DNA of 64,000 nt. Origin: Lepidonotus clava. Lineage: Eukaryota; Annelida; Polychaeta; Phyllodocida; Polynoidae. Position numbers and translations under genes: made by a program. Shown one piece after another: positions 1 to 11,600 of the stretch. A model generated the notes under the pieces. It saw only the letters and a list, made by a program, of their open reading frames with translations, was not told the origin of the DNA and searched no databases. Location: contig OW387136.1 of the NCBI GenBank assembly GCA_936440205.1, positions 14,976,788 to 15,040,787 on the forward strand. The letters run 5' to 3'. Position 1 is the stretch's first letter. Each line of letters starts with the position of its first letter.

Positions 1-1536
1 CTTGTCAACACAGAGACCGCGTGGACAGTTCAGGTTGTAGATGGTGAATATCTCACGGCCTCCGCTGGTGAAGGCTTTCACCATGTTGTTTCTGTAGTCG
101 GAGACAATGATGGAATCTTCGCTGTTGCACACCGCGAAGTAGGGACACGACACATTTGGCTGGAAGTAGGAGAAGGCGAACTTGTTCAGTCTTTTGTTTT
201 CAGGGGAGTGGATGGTCACTGTGGCTTTCTCTGCATCAGTCATCACAATGTTACCGCGTGAATCGAAGTCAAGCCCAGCCGGACACTGAAAGTACTTCTC
301 CCCAATACACTTCACGTACTCTCCGTCCTTGGTGTAAGCTTTGACTGACTCAGTGTGCTCGGTACTAATGTATATGAGGCCATCATGGGGACTCATCCTG
401 GCTCTGCGCGGTCGAATCTGCTTATTCAAAAAGAGCCTGTTGAATTTCCCGGTTTTATCAAAAATCTGGAGGCGGTCATTCTTCTTGTCGCAGACCATGA
501 AGCCGCCATCAGGTAGGAATGTAGCGTGCACAGGGAAATTGAACTGTCCTGGGTTCCTGCCAGCGCGGGACAATCGACAGATGAGGTGTTTGGTTATATC
601 AAGAGATTGGTTCTTCATGGGCAGTAGACTCATGTCAGAGACAGGCACCAGATCCAAATCAACAGATCTTAAAGTAGGTAACTTGACTTCAGGCCCGTCG
701 GCGGGTTTGGGGAGCTGCAGTTCTATATCAGCTAAGTTGGCGTCGAGTTCACCCAGGGCCTCACGAAGGTCAGTATTCACTGCAGCTGGAACCACCTGGC
801 TGTCGTTCAGAATATTCTGCACCTTTTCTGACGACTGGAAAAGCTGGTTACAGCTTCCCTTTTCTATGAGCTCTTCAACAATTCCGTAAACACACTTACG
901 CTGGCATGCAACTTTGTACAGCTTCTCCAGCTGGGCGCCAAGTCGAGCCAGGGGAGGCCTGTAACAGTCATGAAGTTCTTTGCTGAGACTCGCGTGACTT
1001 TCTGGATCGGTTTCCTCGATAATTTCCAGCTGTTCACACTTTAACTCACATAGATGATCCATCAACATGACGATCTCCATGATTTTGGAGCGCACTTTGA
1101 CCAGCGTACACTGAACCGCCGTGACACCGCTGCGTAGCGATTCACGCAATTTCCCAGCTTCTGAAACCTCAGCCTCAGGCTCTGCCTCTTCCTCCGATTC
1201 CATGGGGGTTTCACCTTCACGCATAAAAGACGATCCAAAGCATTCAGTGAGAAACTCCCTGCTTGCCTGAATCGACGAATCATCCCTGAAGTGACTTACA
1301 TGACCATCGGGGAGAATCACCAACATGCGACAGGAGGGACATGACACTTTGGCTGTGCGACTGGTCGCCCCATAATCCCGCCTCCTCCTGCTTTCGATCT
1401 GGTAGTGTCTTCCCAAACAGTTCTCGCAGAAGCTGTGCAGACATGGCAGTAATTTCGGATTGTCAAACGGTTGTAGACAAACAGAACAGACAAAAAGTTC
1501 GTCAAATATTGGCCGGACGTGCACGGACGCTGCCAT
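1..1536 (-). CDS. RING-NHL (TRIM-like) E3 ubiquitin ligase, 3' end outside window
   Basis: Reading on the minus strand from the ATG at 1536-1534, one frame stays open for 512 codons to the window edge. Near residues 15-70 there is a C3HC4 RING: CSVC, then CLHSFC and ENC, closing with CPSC. This is the E2-binding module of ubiquitin ligases. A helical, acidic middle follows without a clear B-box. From about residue 325 four to five NHL repeats begin, with the usual pattern of a hydrophobic strand, a D.. or ..N turn and a V/I-x-x-F/Y end; the last runs off the window. The order RING-helical-NHL matches the TRIM2/3/32/71 group, often involved in protein turnover or RNA binding. The lack of a B-box leaves the exact orthologue open. 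A GTAAGT lies near 1295, but the frame is open across it and the protein reads sensibly, so I did not call an intron there. Confidence 0.85.
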   Translation of the reverse strand, partial: MAASVHVRPIFDELFVCSVCLQPFDNPKLLPCLHSFCENCLGRHYQIESRRRRDYGATSRTAKVSCPSCRMLVILPDGHVSHFRDDSSIQASREFLTECFGSSFMREGETPMESEEEAEPEAEVSEAGKLRESLRSGVTAVQCTLVKVRSKIMEIVMLMDHLCELKCEQLEIIEETDPESHASLSKELHDCYRPPLARLGAQLEKLYKVACQRKCVYGIVEELIEKGSCNQLFQSSEKVQNILNDSQVVPAAVNTDLREALGELDANLADIELQLPKPADGPEVKLPTLRSVDLDLVPVSDMSLLPMKNQSLDITKHLICRLSRAGRNPGQFNFPVHATFLPDGGFMVCDKKNDRLQIFDKTGKFNRLFLNKQIRPRRARMSPHDGLIYISTEHTESVKAYTKDGEYVKCIGEKYFQCPAGLDFDSRGNIVMTDAEKATVTIHSPENKRLNKFAFSYFQPNVSCPYFAVCNSEDSIIVSDYRNNMVKAFTSGGREIFTIYNLNCPRGLCVDK

Positions 1537-1950
1537 TTTGTCAGATTCTTGAGAAATTGCGTCTCAGGACGTATTATTTGATTACCTCCGCGAGTGAAAT
1601 CGATTGGGGAAAACCCTTGACTGGTTCTCAGAGAAGTCCGCTACAAAAACCAATGTCGCTTATGTGCGCGCGGAAACCAGCTACGGTATCAGAAGTGGGT
1701 AATAGTGTCGCAAATGTCTAAATGGTTCAGTATTTTTCGTAAAAATTATGAAAAAAGGAAAGAAAGGCGTAGTGAAATATATCATCTTTTATAATGACAG
1801 TCATTTATATGATTTGATGTGATAATCGGGAAGTCGTAATCAGCGAGACGTTTGGCATGCTGGAGCTGGTTCCCGGCTGTCTCACATTTTTATTGTATTT
1901 GAGTAGGGTTAGGCCGACTATCAGCGTCAGTTACCGGCGCGCAGATCAAG
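1537..1950. promoter_or_regulatory. Probable bidirectional promoter between RING-NHL gene and ACTR6
   Basis: The two start codons face away from each other with 414 bases between them, so both genes must be driven from here. No TATA box is obvious. YY1-type words (AANATGGC) overlap both start codons: AAAATGGC on the minus strand at about 1531-1538 and AAGATGGC on the plus strand at about 1948-1955. Transcription start sites cannot be placed from sequence alone. Confidence 0.55.
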
Positions 1951-4900
1951 ATGGCTACCCTTGTGCTCGACAATGGAGCGTATACCGCAAAAGTTGGATA
2001 TTGCACGGATGAAGAACCAAAGTATGTAAAGAAAACTTGTCCTTACTCAGCATTTATCCAAAATCCATCTTTTTGTAGCATATTTTGATGCATCTTGCCG
2101 GCTTGGTTTGCCAGATTACAACGTTCCACCCTGTGCTGACTGCTGTGCCTGTGGCTGTGCCAAAGTATTCGGCTGTGTTATTCCAATTTTCCATTACCTC
2201 TTGTCAATAAAAAGTTCACCCACACCCACACCCACACCCACACCCACACCCACACCCACACCCACACCCTGACATAAAACATAATTTTGATACTATGAAA
2301 CATCGTAAATTTTCAATCTTTATTACATTGGTTTAAGTAAAACGAAAATTAAATCAACCTACCTTCCCTAATTTCCTTGACCAATGACAATTTTACCTAA
2401 AACTTGTTTGTCATAAAAATGACCGCTAAGAAATTATCTTTGCCCTTTCCTTGTCACCAAAATTAACCCGAAAAATCTCCTGATTTGAGCCATCCCATAT
2501 CAGGAGATCTACTTTTTTCAGCGGCAATTCATTTGGCACCTAATTTTCAGTTAAGGATAGACAACACCTCTCAGCGGCCAATTTGCAGTGCTCCCTTTCT
2601 TTTGGAGTTACTAATTAACTGTTCAGGGCATCATGATATAGCATATATATTTTAAAAGCCAACGCATAAACCTATCTATTGGTAGATCTATAAGTTATAT
2701 TAGGATGTGATGAATTGCACCTTTGTTGTTAGACCGGAAAGTGAAAAAGTGAAAAAGTGCATTTTTCACTTTTATTTTTTTAACAAGGATATCTCAGTAA
2801 CTACTGCATATAAATGCATGATTTTTTTTGTACATGTAGATAACATTCATTCAGAGGGAAGCGTGTCTCAGAATTCTGATTAAGGTCTTATTTTTTGTTT
2901 TATAAAATGTAGAAAATAATGTTGAAAAAAATAAGCAAAATCTTCCCGTTTTTTGCCATAAAATGAAAACTAGGCCCTAAATAAAAAATCTGAGACACGC
3001 TTCCCTCCAGGAGATCATTATGGATGTGTCCAAGAATTTTCATTAGAATCCATCAACTGGTTACCGAGATATCCATGTTCAAAAAATAAAAGACTTTAAG
3101 TGAAAAAATTAGTTTTATTCAGATAATTTCTAGAATTTTAAATTGTTGATCACAATATGTATTACAAAAGATGGACAAAAATGTGCCCTTTCATTTGATA
3201 TCTTATATGGTGTTTAAGCATTCTTGGCACAATCTTCATTCTCGCAAGTGAAGCCACTCTGAGGTGTTGTCTATCCTTAAGATCTGGCCCCTAGACAAGA
3301 AATAAAGGGGCCAGACCTGATTTTAAGGGCTTTCAGACCCTGGGCCTCAGTTATGTCCACCCTTGTTTATACAATTTTAGGGGGTCCAGTCGGTATGATG
3401 TCATTTCTAAAGGGGGAGGGGGTCAAATTCAAAAGTCCCATGACAAACCATAATGTTGGGTGAGAGGGGTGTCAAAAATAGTCAAATATAGCATGACGTC
3501 ATTTATGTCATTAAATAATGTTTATTGACCTACTCTCTGTACATGTTACTTGCTAAGTTATGCTCCTGATTTTTTTGCACACTTAGAATTTTCCCCAACT
3601 GCGTGATGAAAGCGAAGAATGTGAGGACAAGAATTTTCGTGGGGGACCAAGTGGACGAGTGTAAAGATTTATCTGGGCTTTACTATTTACTACCATTCCA
3701 AAAGGTAAGTTCAGTAAATCATACCAAATCTATCACCAGCCTTTAGCATATTTAATAGACCTAGTTATACAATTATTTACAAAACTAATTGCAGTGTCAG
3801 TACATGCGAATATAAATTATTTCCAATGAATAAAGTGTTACTCTTCTTTGATTTATCAATATATTGCATTGGATATCGCAATGAAAATTTAATTTGAAAA
3901 AAAGAAAGATGAAATAGCAATGAAATATTATAGGTATGATTAATCGACTTTAAAGTGTCTTTTATTTTGCAATAATAAACTATTGTGATATTGCCGCTTA
4001 TAATTTTACAAGCTATCGCCCATTCTCTTTAGGGATATCTCGTAAACTGGGACCTTGAAAAACAAGTATGGGATCGGATGTTTGGAAAGGACCAAATGAA
4101 GGTAATAAGGCAGATCGTTTACCTAATTGCTGCTCTTGAATTGCTAATGGACCTCCAATATATATATCACTTTGCATTGAAAGTATAAACTGTGTCTGAG
4201 ACGAAATCTATTTTTCTTTCAATCTACAAGTAACATATGAGTGAAATTCAGTGTGAAAACAATAAGCCAATACATGTAGGTTTGTTTGAAATTCTTTTTC
4301 TTTTTGACAGGTAAACTTTTCTGAGACCAATTTAATAGTCACCGAGCCATATTTCAACTTCCCGTCAATACAAGAGTCAGTGAATGAGATCTTGTTTGAG
4401 GACTACCAGTTTAATGCAGTGTTTCGATGTAACGGTGAGTCAAGGTTTTGATAAGCATTTTCTTAGATCTTACCGATTTCTTGCACATTTTTATTTGTTG
4501 CAGTTTATCAGGTTAGATAAGCGTCTGTCTGAAGTAGTATATTAGGTTAGATAAGCGTCTGTCTGAATTAGTATATTTATTGTTCATGTTATCTTGAAAT
4601 GATATGATATTATTACCTTAATACCTTGTTCTATTGATGTTTGTATTGTACTTGTAATTTCTATATTATTTCTGTTCCTTTCCATTCCTGTTTATTGCTG
4701 TTATTATAACCTCTTGATATTTTTATTTCTATTCCACTTAAATTGTATATACACGATCATGTATCATCTGGAAGACCAGGGGGTTACCCTGAGGATGACT
4801 TTTTGAATTAGAAATAAAACATGCTAAAAGTATCAAAATATCAATGTCTCCATAGCGGGCTACTTAAGTCAATACGCTGTACGCAGTTGGCAGAGGAACA

Positions 4901-7900
4901 CCCACAAATGCTGTCTCCTGGTGGACAGCGGCTTCTCCTTCACACACGTCGTCCCGTACTACTCGGGGAAGAAGATCTCCCGAGCCGTCGCCAGGTGGGG
5001 TATTTGACACTTCTCTTTGTACAGGGATGTAAGTTTTCAAATTTTTGTCTGATTTCTGAAATTTTTTTACACATCATCACCTCAGTAAACATTTTCAAAA
5101 TTAATTTCTTACCTCACTTTTTATAGAATTTAAAGATAATTTCAAATTTTCTTTCTGGGGTTTCAGATTTGTTTTATTAACCCATACTTACAGCCCTTTT
5201 TGTAAAATTTACATAGAGTTGCTTTATTGTTACCCTTGATATAGCGGACATCTCGGCAGACCAATATCGGACTGATACATGTTGTAGTAACTGGAAATAA
5301 AACTACACGTCTATGCACACTAAATCTGCAAAGATGAGTAAAATTCACGTTTTGAAAACTACCACCATTTGCAGTGATGTCTATAATATTTATTGAGATA
5401 TTTTAAATCGCTGCTAGAATCCTAAAACTGATTTATATTCGTACTCCTAATTTTGATTCTTTTGTACATTTTTCTTTTCATTCTAGAATGAATATTGGCG
5501 GGAAGGTCCTTACAAACCATTTAAAGGAAATCATATCATACAGGTAAGAAATTCAAATAAAGAAGTTTTCTATAGCATAAAGAGAGTAGAACTGTATTAA
5601 CTGATATGCGTACACCATAAAGAAATATCAGATAAAATCACAGGCAAGACATCTTGGTCAGAAGACAACCAATGATACATTGGTCGTTGGCATAGATATA
5701 AGTAGTTAACCTTATTGGGACAACTTTAACATTTTCACAAAGATATCCAAACAAGCACGGAATTGTGCCCAAATAGTCCACAGGACTGCAGTGGTAGAAC
5801 ATTTAATAAAGTGAACTCACCCTGTATAAAAATCAAATTAAAAAAAAGCAAAATCATGAAAATGTAGATTCTTAATGGGGTGAGGGGGGTCTAAATAACT
5901 TATGCAAAATACAAAATGTCTTATTGAGAATCAAGTATTCTTCTTTTTAAAATGCGCCAAGGTCACACGGATTCTCCTAGCGCTATACATACCTTCCCTA
6001 CACGTATGCAGTTTCCTAGAATGCATTTTTGATATAATTATGTTATACTTTCATGTCTTTATGCATGTCTATGCAAAGATTAGATAATATCTCTGCTCTT
6101 TGCCCCCCCCCCCCCCACCTCAGGCAGCTGATGGTGATGGACGAGACGTACGTCATTAACCAGGTGAAGGAGGATCTCTGCTACGTGGCCGAGGACTTCA
6201 TGAAGGACATGAACAAAGCAAGGTCAGCAAGGAACTAGACATCTAAAGATTTCGGCCGGAGACCGGCCGATGTTTTGGCAGGGACTCTTCAAACACCAAC
6301 CCCATGAGGGAAAGATTTTCTAACAATAAAAACCCAGGGTCCCAGTAAATTCAACATGCAACATAAGGACCACCCTCCCCCACTACACCCCCCCCCCCCC
6401 TCCCCTCCCCTCAGGGGGTTGTGTGTAGTAGTCACTGGTAGTGGTGGTTGTATATAGACACCCCCTCCGCTCACCCGTGACTCACCTGCCATGGCCACTC
6501 ACTGGTCACTGCCTCAACCCCCCCCCCCCCCCCCCCAACCCTCCACCTTGGCACCCCTCCCATACAGTTCTGTGGTCCACTATAGGGTGGTGGAAGGTGG
6601 GGTGGGGGGAGGGGAAGGGGGAGGTGGAGGGTGAGAGGGGAGCCAGTCAAGGCCAAAGGATATTTCATTTTCTGTTTCTTAGTTTGCCCTTACTAAAATT
6701 GAAACTAAAATCAATTTGAAATGAAAATATGTTACATAATTAAGTAATGGTAAATCAAATGCTTTTCAATAAAAATAGTTTGAAAATTTATACTTTAAGC
6801 GTTTGTCAGATATAACTACACGAGTACATTTATTGGAAACAACAAATTAATATTGTTTTCAGGGCAACCTGGGCTTTCCATTCTCTCAAATTGGACATAC
6901 CTCTATATATAGGACCCGTGGGCAGTGGATGTCAATCACTGATATTTGTCCCTTCTACCTCTACTACCAGTGACCAATGAGAAGAGACTAAGTGGAGACC
7001 CCACAGACCACCACCACTGGAGGTCAGAGAGGGCACACCAATTAAACAATTACATGGTCTGCCGCCCTACTACAATGGACCCAATTCAAAAACAGACCTA
7101 TACCTTTGTTTTGGCAGGGCTTTCAAAGGTACTATAGTCCACACTTGTATTACCCTGCCAAAACAAAAATGATAACAAAACGTGGAAAAAATATTGTTGC
7201 TTTATGTCTGTAGTATAACTGTTCGGAGCACACTTAGACTCCATTTAGACTGTAAATAAGAACTGACTGAAATTGTAAATAAGAAATTAAAGATTGATAT
7301 TCTTACTAAAACAGTTAATAGATTTTACACTTTCAGTAAGGCTAAAAACTAAATCATCATTTAATTAATGATGTCATTTTTCAGCCTGCATCCCAATGTT
7401 TTAAATCAAAATATTCAAAGTAATGCTGAACTTAACTTAGTTGTTAGCAATCTTGTCACTTGTAGCGAAATCGGCCTTGTACACAATGCAGTGCACTTAT
7501 GAACTACCCATATCTATTTGTAACACTAGTTACGAATTTACGTTTTTGGTAAGATTTAATAGCAAATCCTTGTGGCACACCACAGGGATGTCACTTTTCA
7601 GATTTTTGTCTGATTTCAAATTTTTTCCCCGTCATCACCTCAAATATAAATTGTAAAAACTAATTTCTCACATTACATTTAGCATTTTAAGATAATTTCA
7701 GAATTACTTTCTTGGGCTTCAGATATTTTCATTAACCATGACTTACATCTCTGATATCAGGATGCGTGGGAAGGAGAACCCGGTGGCCCGGGACTACGTA
7801 CTGCCCGACTACACCCACATCAAGCGGGGCTACGTGCGGCCCCTAGAGGAGACGGGCAAACAGGCCAAGGGTGGAGAGCAGGTCTGCAAAACGTCATAAT

Positions 7901-10900
7901 AATCGCATCTCTCCTCTTAGGAGGTCTCTCTAACACTATAAACGTGTCTTTACTACATGGACAACTGCTTGAGTAAAAGAAGGAAAGTATGAAACGTGTA
8001 TACGCATCAGAGATACCTAGTACTTCTACATTTGGTATAGAATTTAGGAATCCGCCGTATGAAATAACTGAGGTATCATGCCACTTAGGCCCCCTCCCCA
8101 ACAAAAAGTAATGGTGTCTTCATGTTTAACGACCGCCCCTATATTTTTGCCCAACCCTCAGGTTTTCTCAAAGAAAACAACAAGGAAATCTATGAAAACT
8201 AATGTATACAAAAAACATTTAATGGCCTATACATTTTGATTGTGTGTTACACATTTGTTCAATAGTTCCAGAAGGTCTATCAAGAAGATAGTAATTTGCA
8301 GCACTGTGCGAGAAACGTGGCAGACTGTTGAAGTTAGGATTAAAAAAAAAAAAAGTTATTTGCAACACTGTCTGATCCTATCATTAAGGTTTAAAAATAT
8401 TTAGAAAAGAAATCGTGACCTTACCTACCCTATTTTTTGAGGCATGAAACCTCAAATTGTAAACATTATTAACAATTTTGGTCATATTGATAGATAATCC
8501 GAATGAGCAACGAACGATTCGCCGTGCCGGAGACGTTGTTCCACCCGTCTGACGTGGGCATCCAGGAGATGGGCATCCCAGAGGCCATCGTCTACTCCAT
8601 CAACAAACTGCCCAAAGGTAAGGAGCAAGGCGTGATCAACGTACACGCAACGTTTTATGTATTAAGCAAATGCTTGAACTATACATTCTGCCCAAAGGTA
8701 AGGAGGTAGGCGTGATCCAGATAAAAGGGTAGTTCTAGGAACTCAATGAAATACCTGTAATTAGGCTAAGCAACTCATGTACTTGTAACTTGTAAGTATG
8801 TACGCATCAATGGGGGGGAGAGGGGATCTGATATTTTTTAAAATGTGCGTACATTTTAGTACATATCCTGTGCGTATTTTTGCCCACGGGGGGTGGGGGG
8901 TCTGATATTTTTTAAAATGTGTGTACGTACTAAGTGGAAGGCCCCTTACTATGCTAGTTTCAGTGATACACGCCAGTGATTTCATTCTTATCCCAAGCTA
9001 TATATGACCAGATTCGAGACTAAAGTAAAATTTGTAAGGAATATTAATATTGTTGATACCTTCCTACATTTCAAGTAAAAAACACCTGAAAAGGGCTTTC
9101 TACATTACAAAATGTTTTCAATTTCAGACATGCACGCCCACATGTACCGAAACATCTGGTTGACAGGCGGCAACAGTTTACTTCCGGGCTACAAGGAGAG
9201 AATGTAAGTACCCGGGACCTGGGACAGTATTGGTAAAAAAAGTAAAGCATTGTATGCGTATGCAAATTTAACCAAGGTACTTTATTATTTGAGTTATAAA
9301 ATCATTTTTGACGGAGTGAATATGTGATATATTCAATATGTACAGAAAATACTTTACTATTTGAGCTCAAAATCGTACTCTTGACAATTCTTTTCATAAT
9401 TTACAGTTTCACAAACAGATTATAATGTACATAGGTTTCTAGTAATAATACAGTGCCAGTAATCACAACAGTGCCTACCATTATTAAGATGCAGTGAACC
9501 TGCGTAATAGGGATTTCTGAAAATTAAAAATGGATTTTTGTATTAAGTATATATGCTGTAATATTCTCATGTATTTCAGGTACAAAGATCTTAGAAGTTT
9601 GGCTCCAGACGAATTCGATATAGAGATCAATAAATCAGACAAGTAAGATATGTATTCGCAATAAGACAAGTATTCGCAATATTGCTGGTATAGAAGCATT
9701 CAAAGGTGAAATTATGAACCACATATAGACAATATATATTGTGAAAATGATTTATTGTCTTATATTGATGTATGTTAAAGTAATGTTCAACTTAGTCTGT
9801 GATTCTTGATCATATATGTGTAACGATCAGGAGTTTGATCACCTTCATCACCATTTCATCACCATTTCATATGTTCAAAGAAACAATACTATAATTTGAT
9901 GAAAGTCCCTGGATTACAAGGGAGACCTGGGTCGCCGTCCAGAAAGTTGTCACGAAACAGGCACAATGTTTCGTAAGTGTGTAATTAAGCCCACGAAACA
10001 AAAGCCTTGTCCAGAAAGTTTTCACGAAATTTCGTGAATGTGAATTTTGGTGTAAAAATCATTCCCAATATATATTTTTTCACAGAGGAGACTATTTTAT
10101 GTATGTTTTAAGATGTTTGAAACAATTTAGGATTAGAAAAATTTGGGAAAAAACGAAATGAAAACCCACAAAATTTCGTGAAAGCTTAAATGCCACGATA
10201 CAAAGTGAAGTGAATGTGGGTATTTTTGTTTCGTGGATCTACGAAATTTCGTGAAAACTTTCTGGACGACAGCCCAGGATTGACTAAGTTCCGATTGTAA
10301 CCAGTTTAAATAACTTGAAAAAAATAAATATATATAAATGACTCGCTCAGTATGACTATTTTGTCGACGACTAAATGTAGCAAGAATACTTAATCTAAAT
10401 GAAACAAAAAAGTTCTTTCCTATTTGATATGATTTCGTACTCCTCAGTTTAAGCGAAAAAAGAAATTGCCCAGAAGTTTCACACAGAGGTGCCATTTCCC
10501 TACTTTCCTTAGGATTTCGTATCTTTTGAATTGCACAGCCGATTTCTTCTGCATCAGTTAAATGTCTGTACTATGACATTTTCCTTTTATTTTCTTAGCT
10601 ATCAAACTGCAAATTTAATGTCATGACTATTCATAAATGTTAGTAGCAAAAGTGATTACTACTTGTAATAGGGGGGTTGGGATGGTGTAGTGGATAACGT
10701 CCTCGCCTTGCACTCAGCCAGACCGCGTTCGGGCCTGTGCAGTGCCCACTACACCACCTTGCCTTGCAATTGTTTCTACCACCACCGATTTGATCATAGA
10801 ACTGTCAATCAAAATACAGAATTGGTCTTGATATAGCTGAGAAATTGCTGAATAGACCTTAAACTCCACACATCATCACCATCACTACTTGTAAGCATCA

Positions 10901-11161
10901 GGGATGGCGTCCTTGTGTAATGTCTAATTCCCCAATTCATTTTTTTTAAAAATAATTCCCCAATTCAAATGTAACATTTAGGATGTGCATAGGCATGTGC
11001 AATTTAAACTGACCAGTGGTTGCTGTTGTAGTGTGCTGACGATGCCGTGGCAGGGAGGTAAGATGTTGGCTGCTGACGATGGCTTCAAGAAGATCCTGGT
11101 AACCCGGCAACAGTACGAGGAGTACGGCCACTCCATTACGGCCGACAAGTTCGACGTCTGA
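1951..11161 (+). CDS. ACTR6: Actin-related protein 6, 12 coding exons, 396 aa
   Basis: Exons: 1951-2021, 3587-3704, 4033-4101, 4311-4434, 4856-4994, 5487-5543, 6124-6222, 7761-7881, 8494-8617, 9128-9203, 9580-9642 and 11032-11161. All junctions are GT-AG and the phases agree, giving 397 codons including TGA. The length equals human ARP6 (396 aa). The N-terminus begins MATLVLDNGAYTAKVGY, the actin-fold phosphate-1 loop region. LVDSGFSFTHVVPY is the phosphate-2 loop, and WLTGGNSLLPGY is the conserved C-terminal actin-fold segment. ACTR6 is a nuclear subunit of the SRCAP/SWR1 remodeller that exchanges H2A for H2A.Z; the ARP6 module binds the ATPase insert. The start was chosen because the first residues match the family start. 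Several introns carry small transposons. No sign of decay is seen. Confidence 0.97.
2218..2269. repeat. (CACACC)n hexamer microsatellite
   Basis: About eight to nine perfect copies of the hexamer CACACC/CCCACA lie in ACTR6 intron 1. The unit is not a telomere repeat. It probably arose by slippage. Confidence 0.9.
2551..3280. mobile_element. 730-bp palindromic MITE with TTAA target site, ACTR6 intron 1
   Basis: The two ends are perfect inverted copies: TTAAGGATAGACAACACCTC at 2551 and its reverse complement ending at 3280. TTAA lies at both ends, as for piggyBac-type insertions. Inside, further arms pair: GCGTGTCTCAG near 2863 with CTGAGACACGC near 2991, and GGATATCTCAGTAAC near 2788 with its partner near 3066. 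The element is therefore a long foldback. It has no coding capacity, so it would be non-autonomous. Confidence 0.8.
5022..5198. mobile_element. hAT-like MITE, copy 1, ACTR6 intron 5
   Basis: The left end CAGGGATGTAAGT pairs with the right end ACTTACAGCCCTT. The 6-base word TTTGTA flanks both sides (5016-5021 and 5199-5204), consistent with a decayed target duplication. The interior is AT-rich and non-coding. A related copy lies at 7583-7753 in the same gene. Confidence 0.65.
6271..7170. repeat. Composite repeat region in ACTR6 introns 7-8
   Basis: Poly-C and poly-G tracts (about 6365-6620) lead into a roughly 500-bp interspersed repeat (about 6575-7075) that has a diverged direct copy at about 48330-48800 in the ZMYM-like gene. 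Both contain the same run of words: CACTATAGGGTGGTGGAAGG, GTACATTTATTGGAAAC and GGGCAACCTGGGCTTTC. TTTTGGCAGGG occurs at about 6273 and 7110, and its reverse complement at 7153. The last two form a small hairpin (7105-7119 with 7153-7167). Confidence 0.6.
7583..7753. mobile_element. hAT-like MITE, copy 2, ending 7 bp before ACTR6 exon 8
   Basis: The left end CAGGGATGTCAC and right end ACTTACATCTCTG are inverted copies. The interior aligns over most of its length with the element at 5022-5198. The element ends at 7753 and exon 8 begins at 7761, so only the bases ATATCAG lie between. The branch-point and pyrimidine region of this acceptor are therefore transposon-derived. Confidence 0.65.
8790..8947. 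mobile_element. MITE-like inverted repeat, AGGGGCCTTCC family, copy in ACTR6 intron 9
   Basis: The right end, read on the minus strand, starts AGGGGCCTTCCACTTAGTAC. It matches the end of the element at 31519-31675. The interior repeats a CTGATATTTTTTAAAATGTG segment twice. The left end is too diverged to place exactly. Confidence 0.45.
9926..10278. mobile_element. Foldback MITE, ACTR6 intron 11
   Basis: The ends CCTGGGTCGCCGTCCAGAAA and, inverted, CCTGGGCTGTCGTCCAGAAA face each other about 350 bp apart. Inside, the word CACGAAATTTCGTG, itself a palindrome, recurs in whole or part several times. It has no coding capacity. Confidence 0.6.
10670..10760 (+). repeat. tRNA-derived SINE-like head, ACTR6 intron 11
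   Basis: GGATGGTGTAGTGGATAACG resembles a Pol III A box and GCGTTCGGGCC a B box, spaced as in a tRNA. The sequence does not fold as a functional tRNA gene and has no clear anticodon arm. It is best read as a SINE fragment. Confidence 0.45.
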
Positions 11162-11600
11162 GACTGTCCCAGAAGAGGCCTTCAGTGTAAATAATCATCA
11201 ACGACCGACCTGTACTGCCACGTTTTTGGTTGTTTCGTTTCCGTATGGCCCGGAAGATTAGCATGTTTTGTATGAAGTAGTTTGTGTGTATGTATGATGG
11301 GTATGTTTGTGAAAATTTGTGTTTTGTGGGAAAAAATTTCGCATCTTATTAGAGATTGAATGAAAGTGCAGTGTAGTGTGTATAATTATGGATATCACTG
11401 AGGTACCATTTTCAGTCACGTTCACCACATCAGTACCTCGTCACAGAGGATACGCATTTTATAGATCATTTGGATTTCATGAGATTTTATACCTTGATAT
11501 TCACATTCATATTATGTGACGGGTTGTTCATGTCTCCTTTATTTTTTCATCAGATTTGATATTTTGTAAAGAAAATAAATGTTTTGAGCAGGATCTGATT
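11162..11600 (+). promoter_or_regulatory. ACTR6: ACTR6 3' UTR with poly(A) signal
   Basis: The non-coding tail follows the TGA at 11159-11161. AATAAA lies at 11574-11579, about 410 bases after the stop, and is the most likely polyadenylation signal. Confidence 0.65.

Noticed and set aside
341-889. 182-codon frame on the plus strand
   Set aside because: It is the antisense shadow of the RING-NHL coding frame; composition follows the real gene and no domain is present.
1285-1300. Splice donor in the RING-NHL gene
   Set aside because: GTAAGT is present, but the frame continues with plausible protein and no matching acceptor was needed.
2218-2269. Interstitial telomere repeat
   Set aside because: The unit is CACACC, not the metazoan TTAGGG/CCCTAA; a simple microsatellite.
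10670-10760. Functional tRNA gene
   Set aside because: A- and B-box-like words are present but a cloverleaf and anticodon arm cannot be formed; likely a SINE head.
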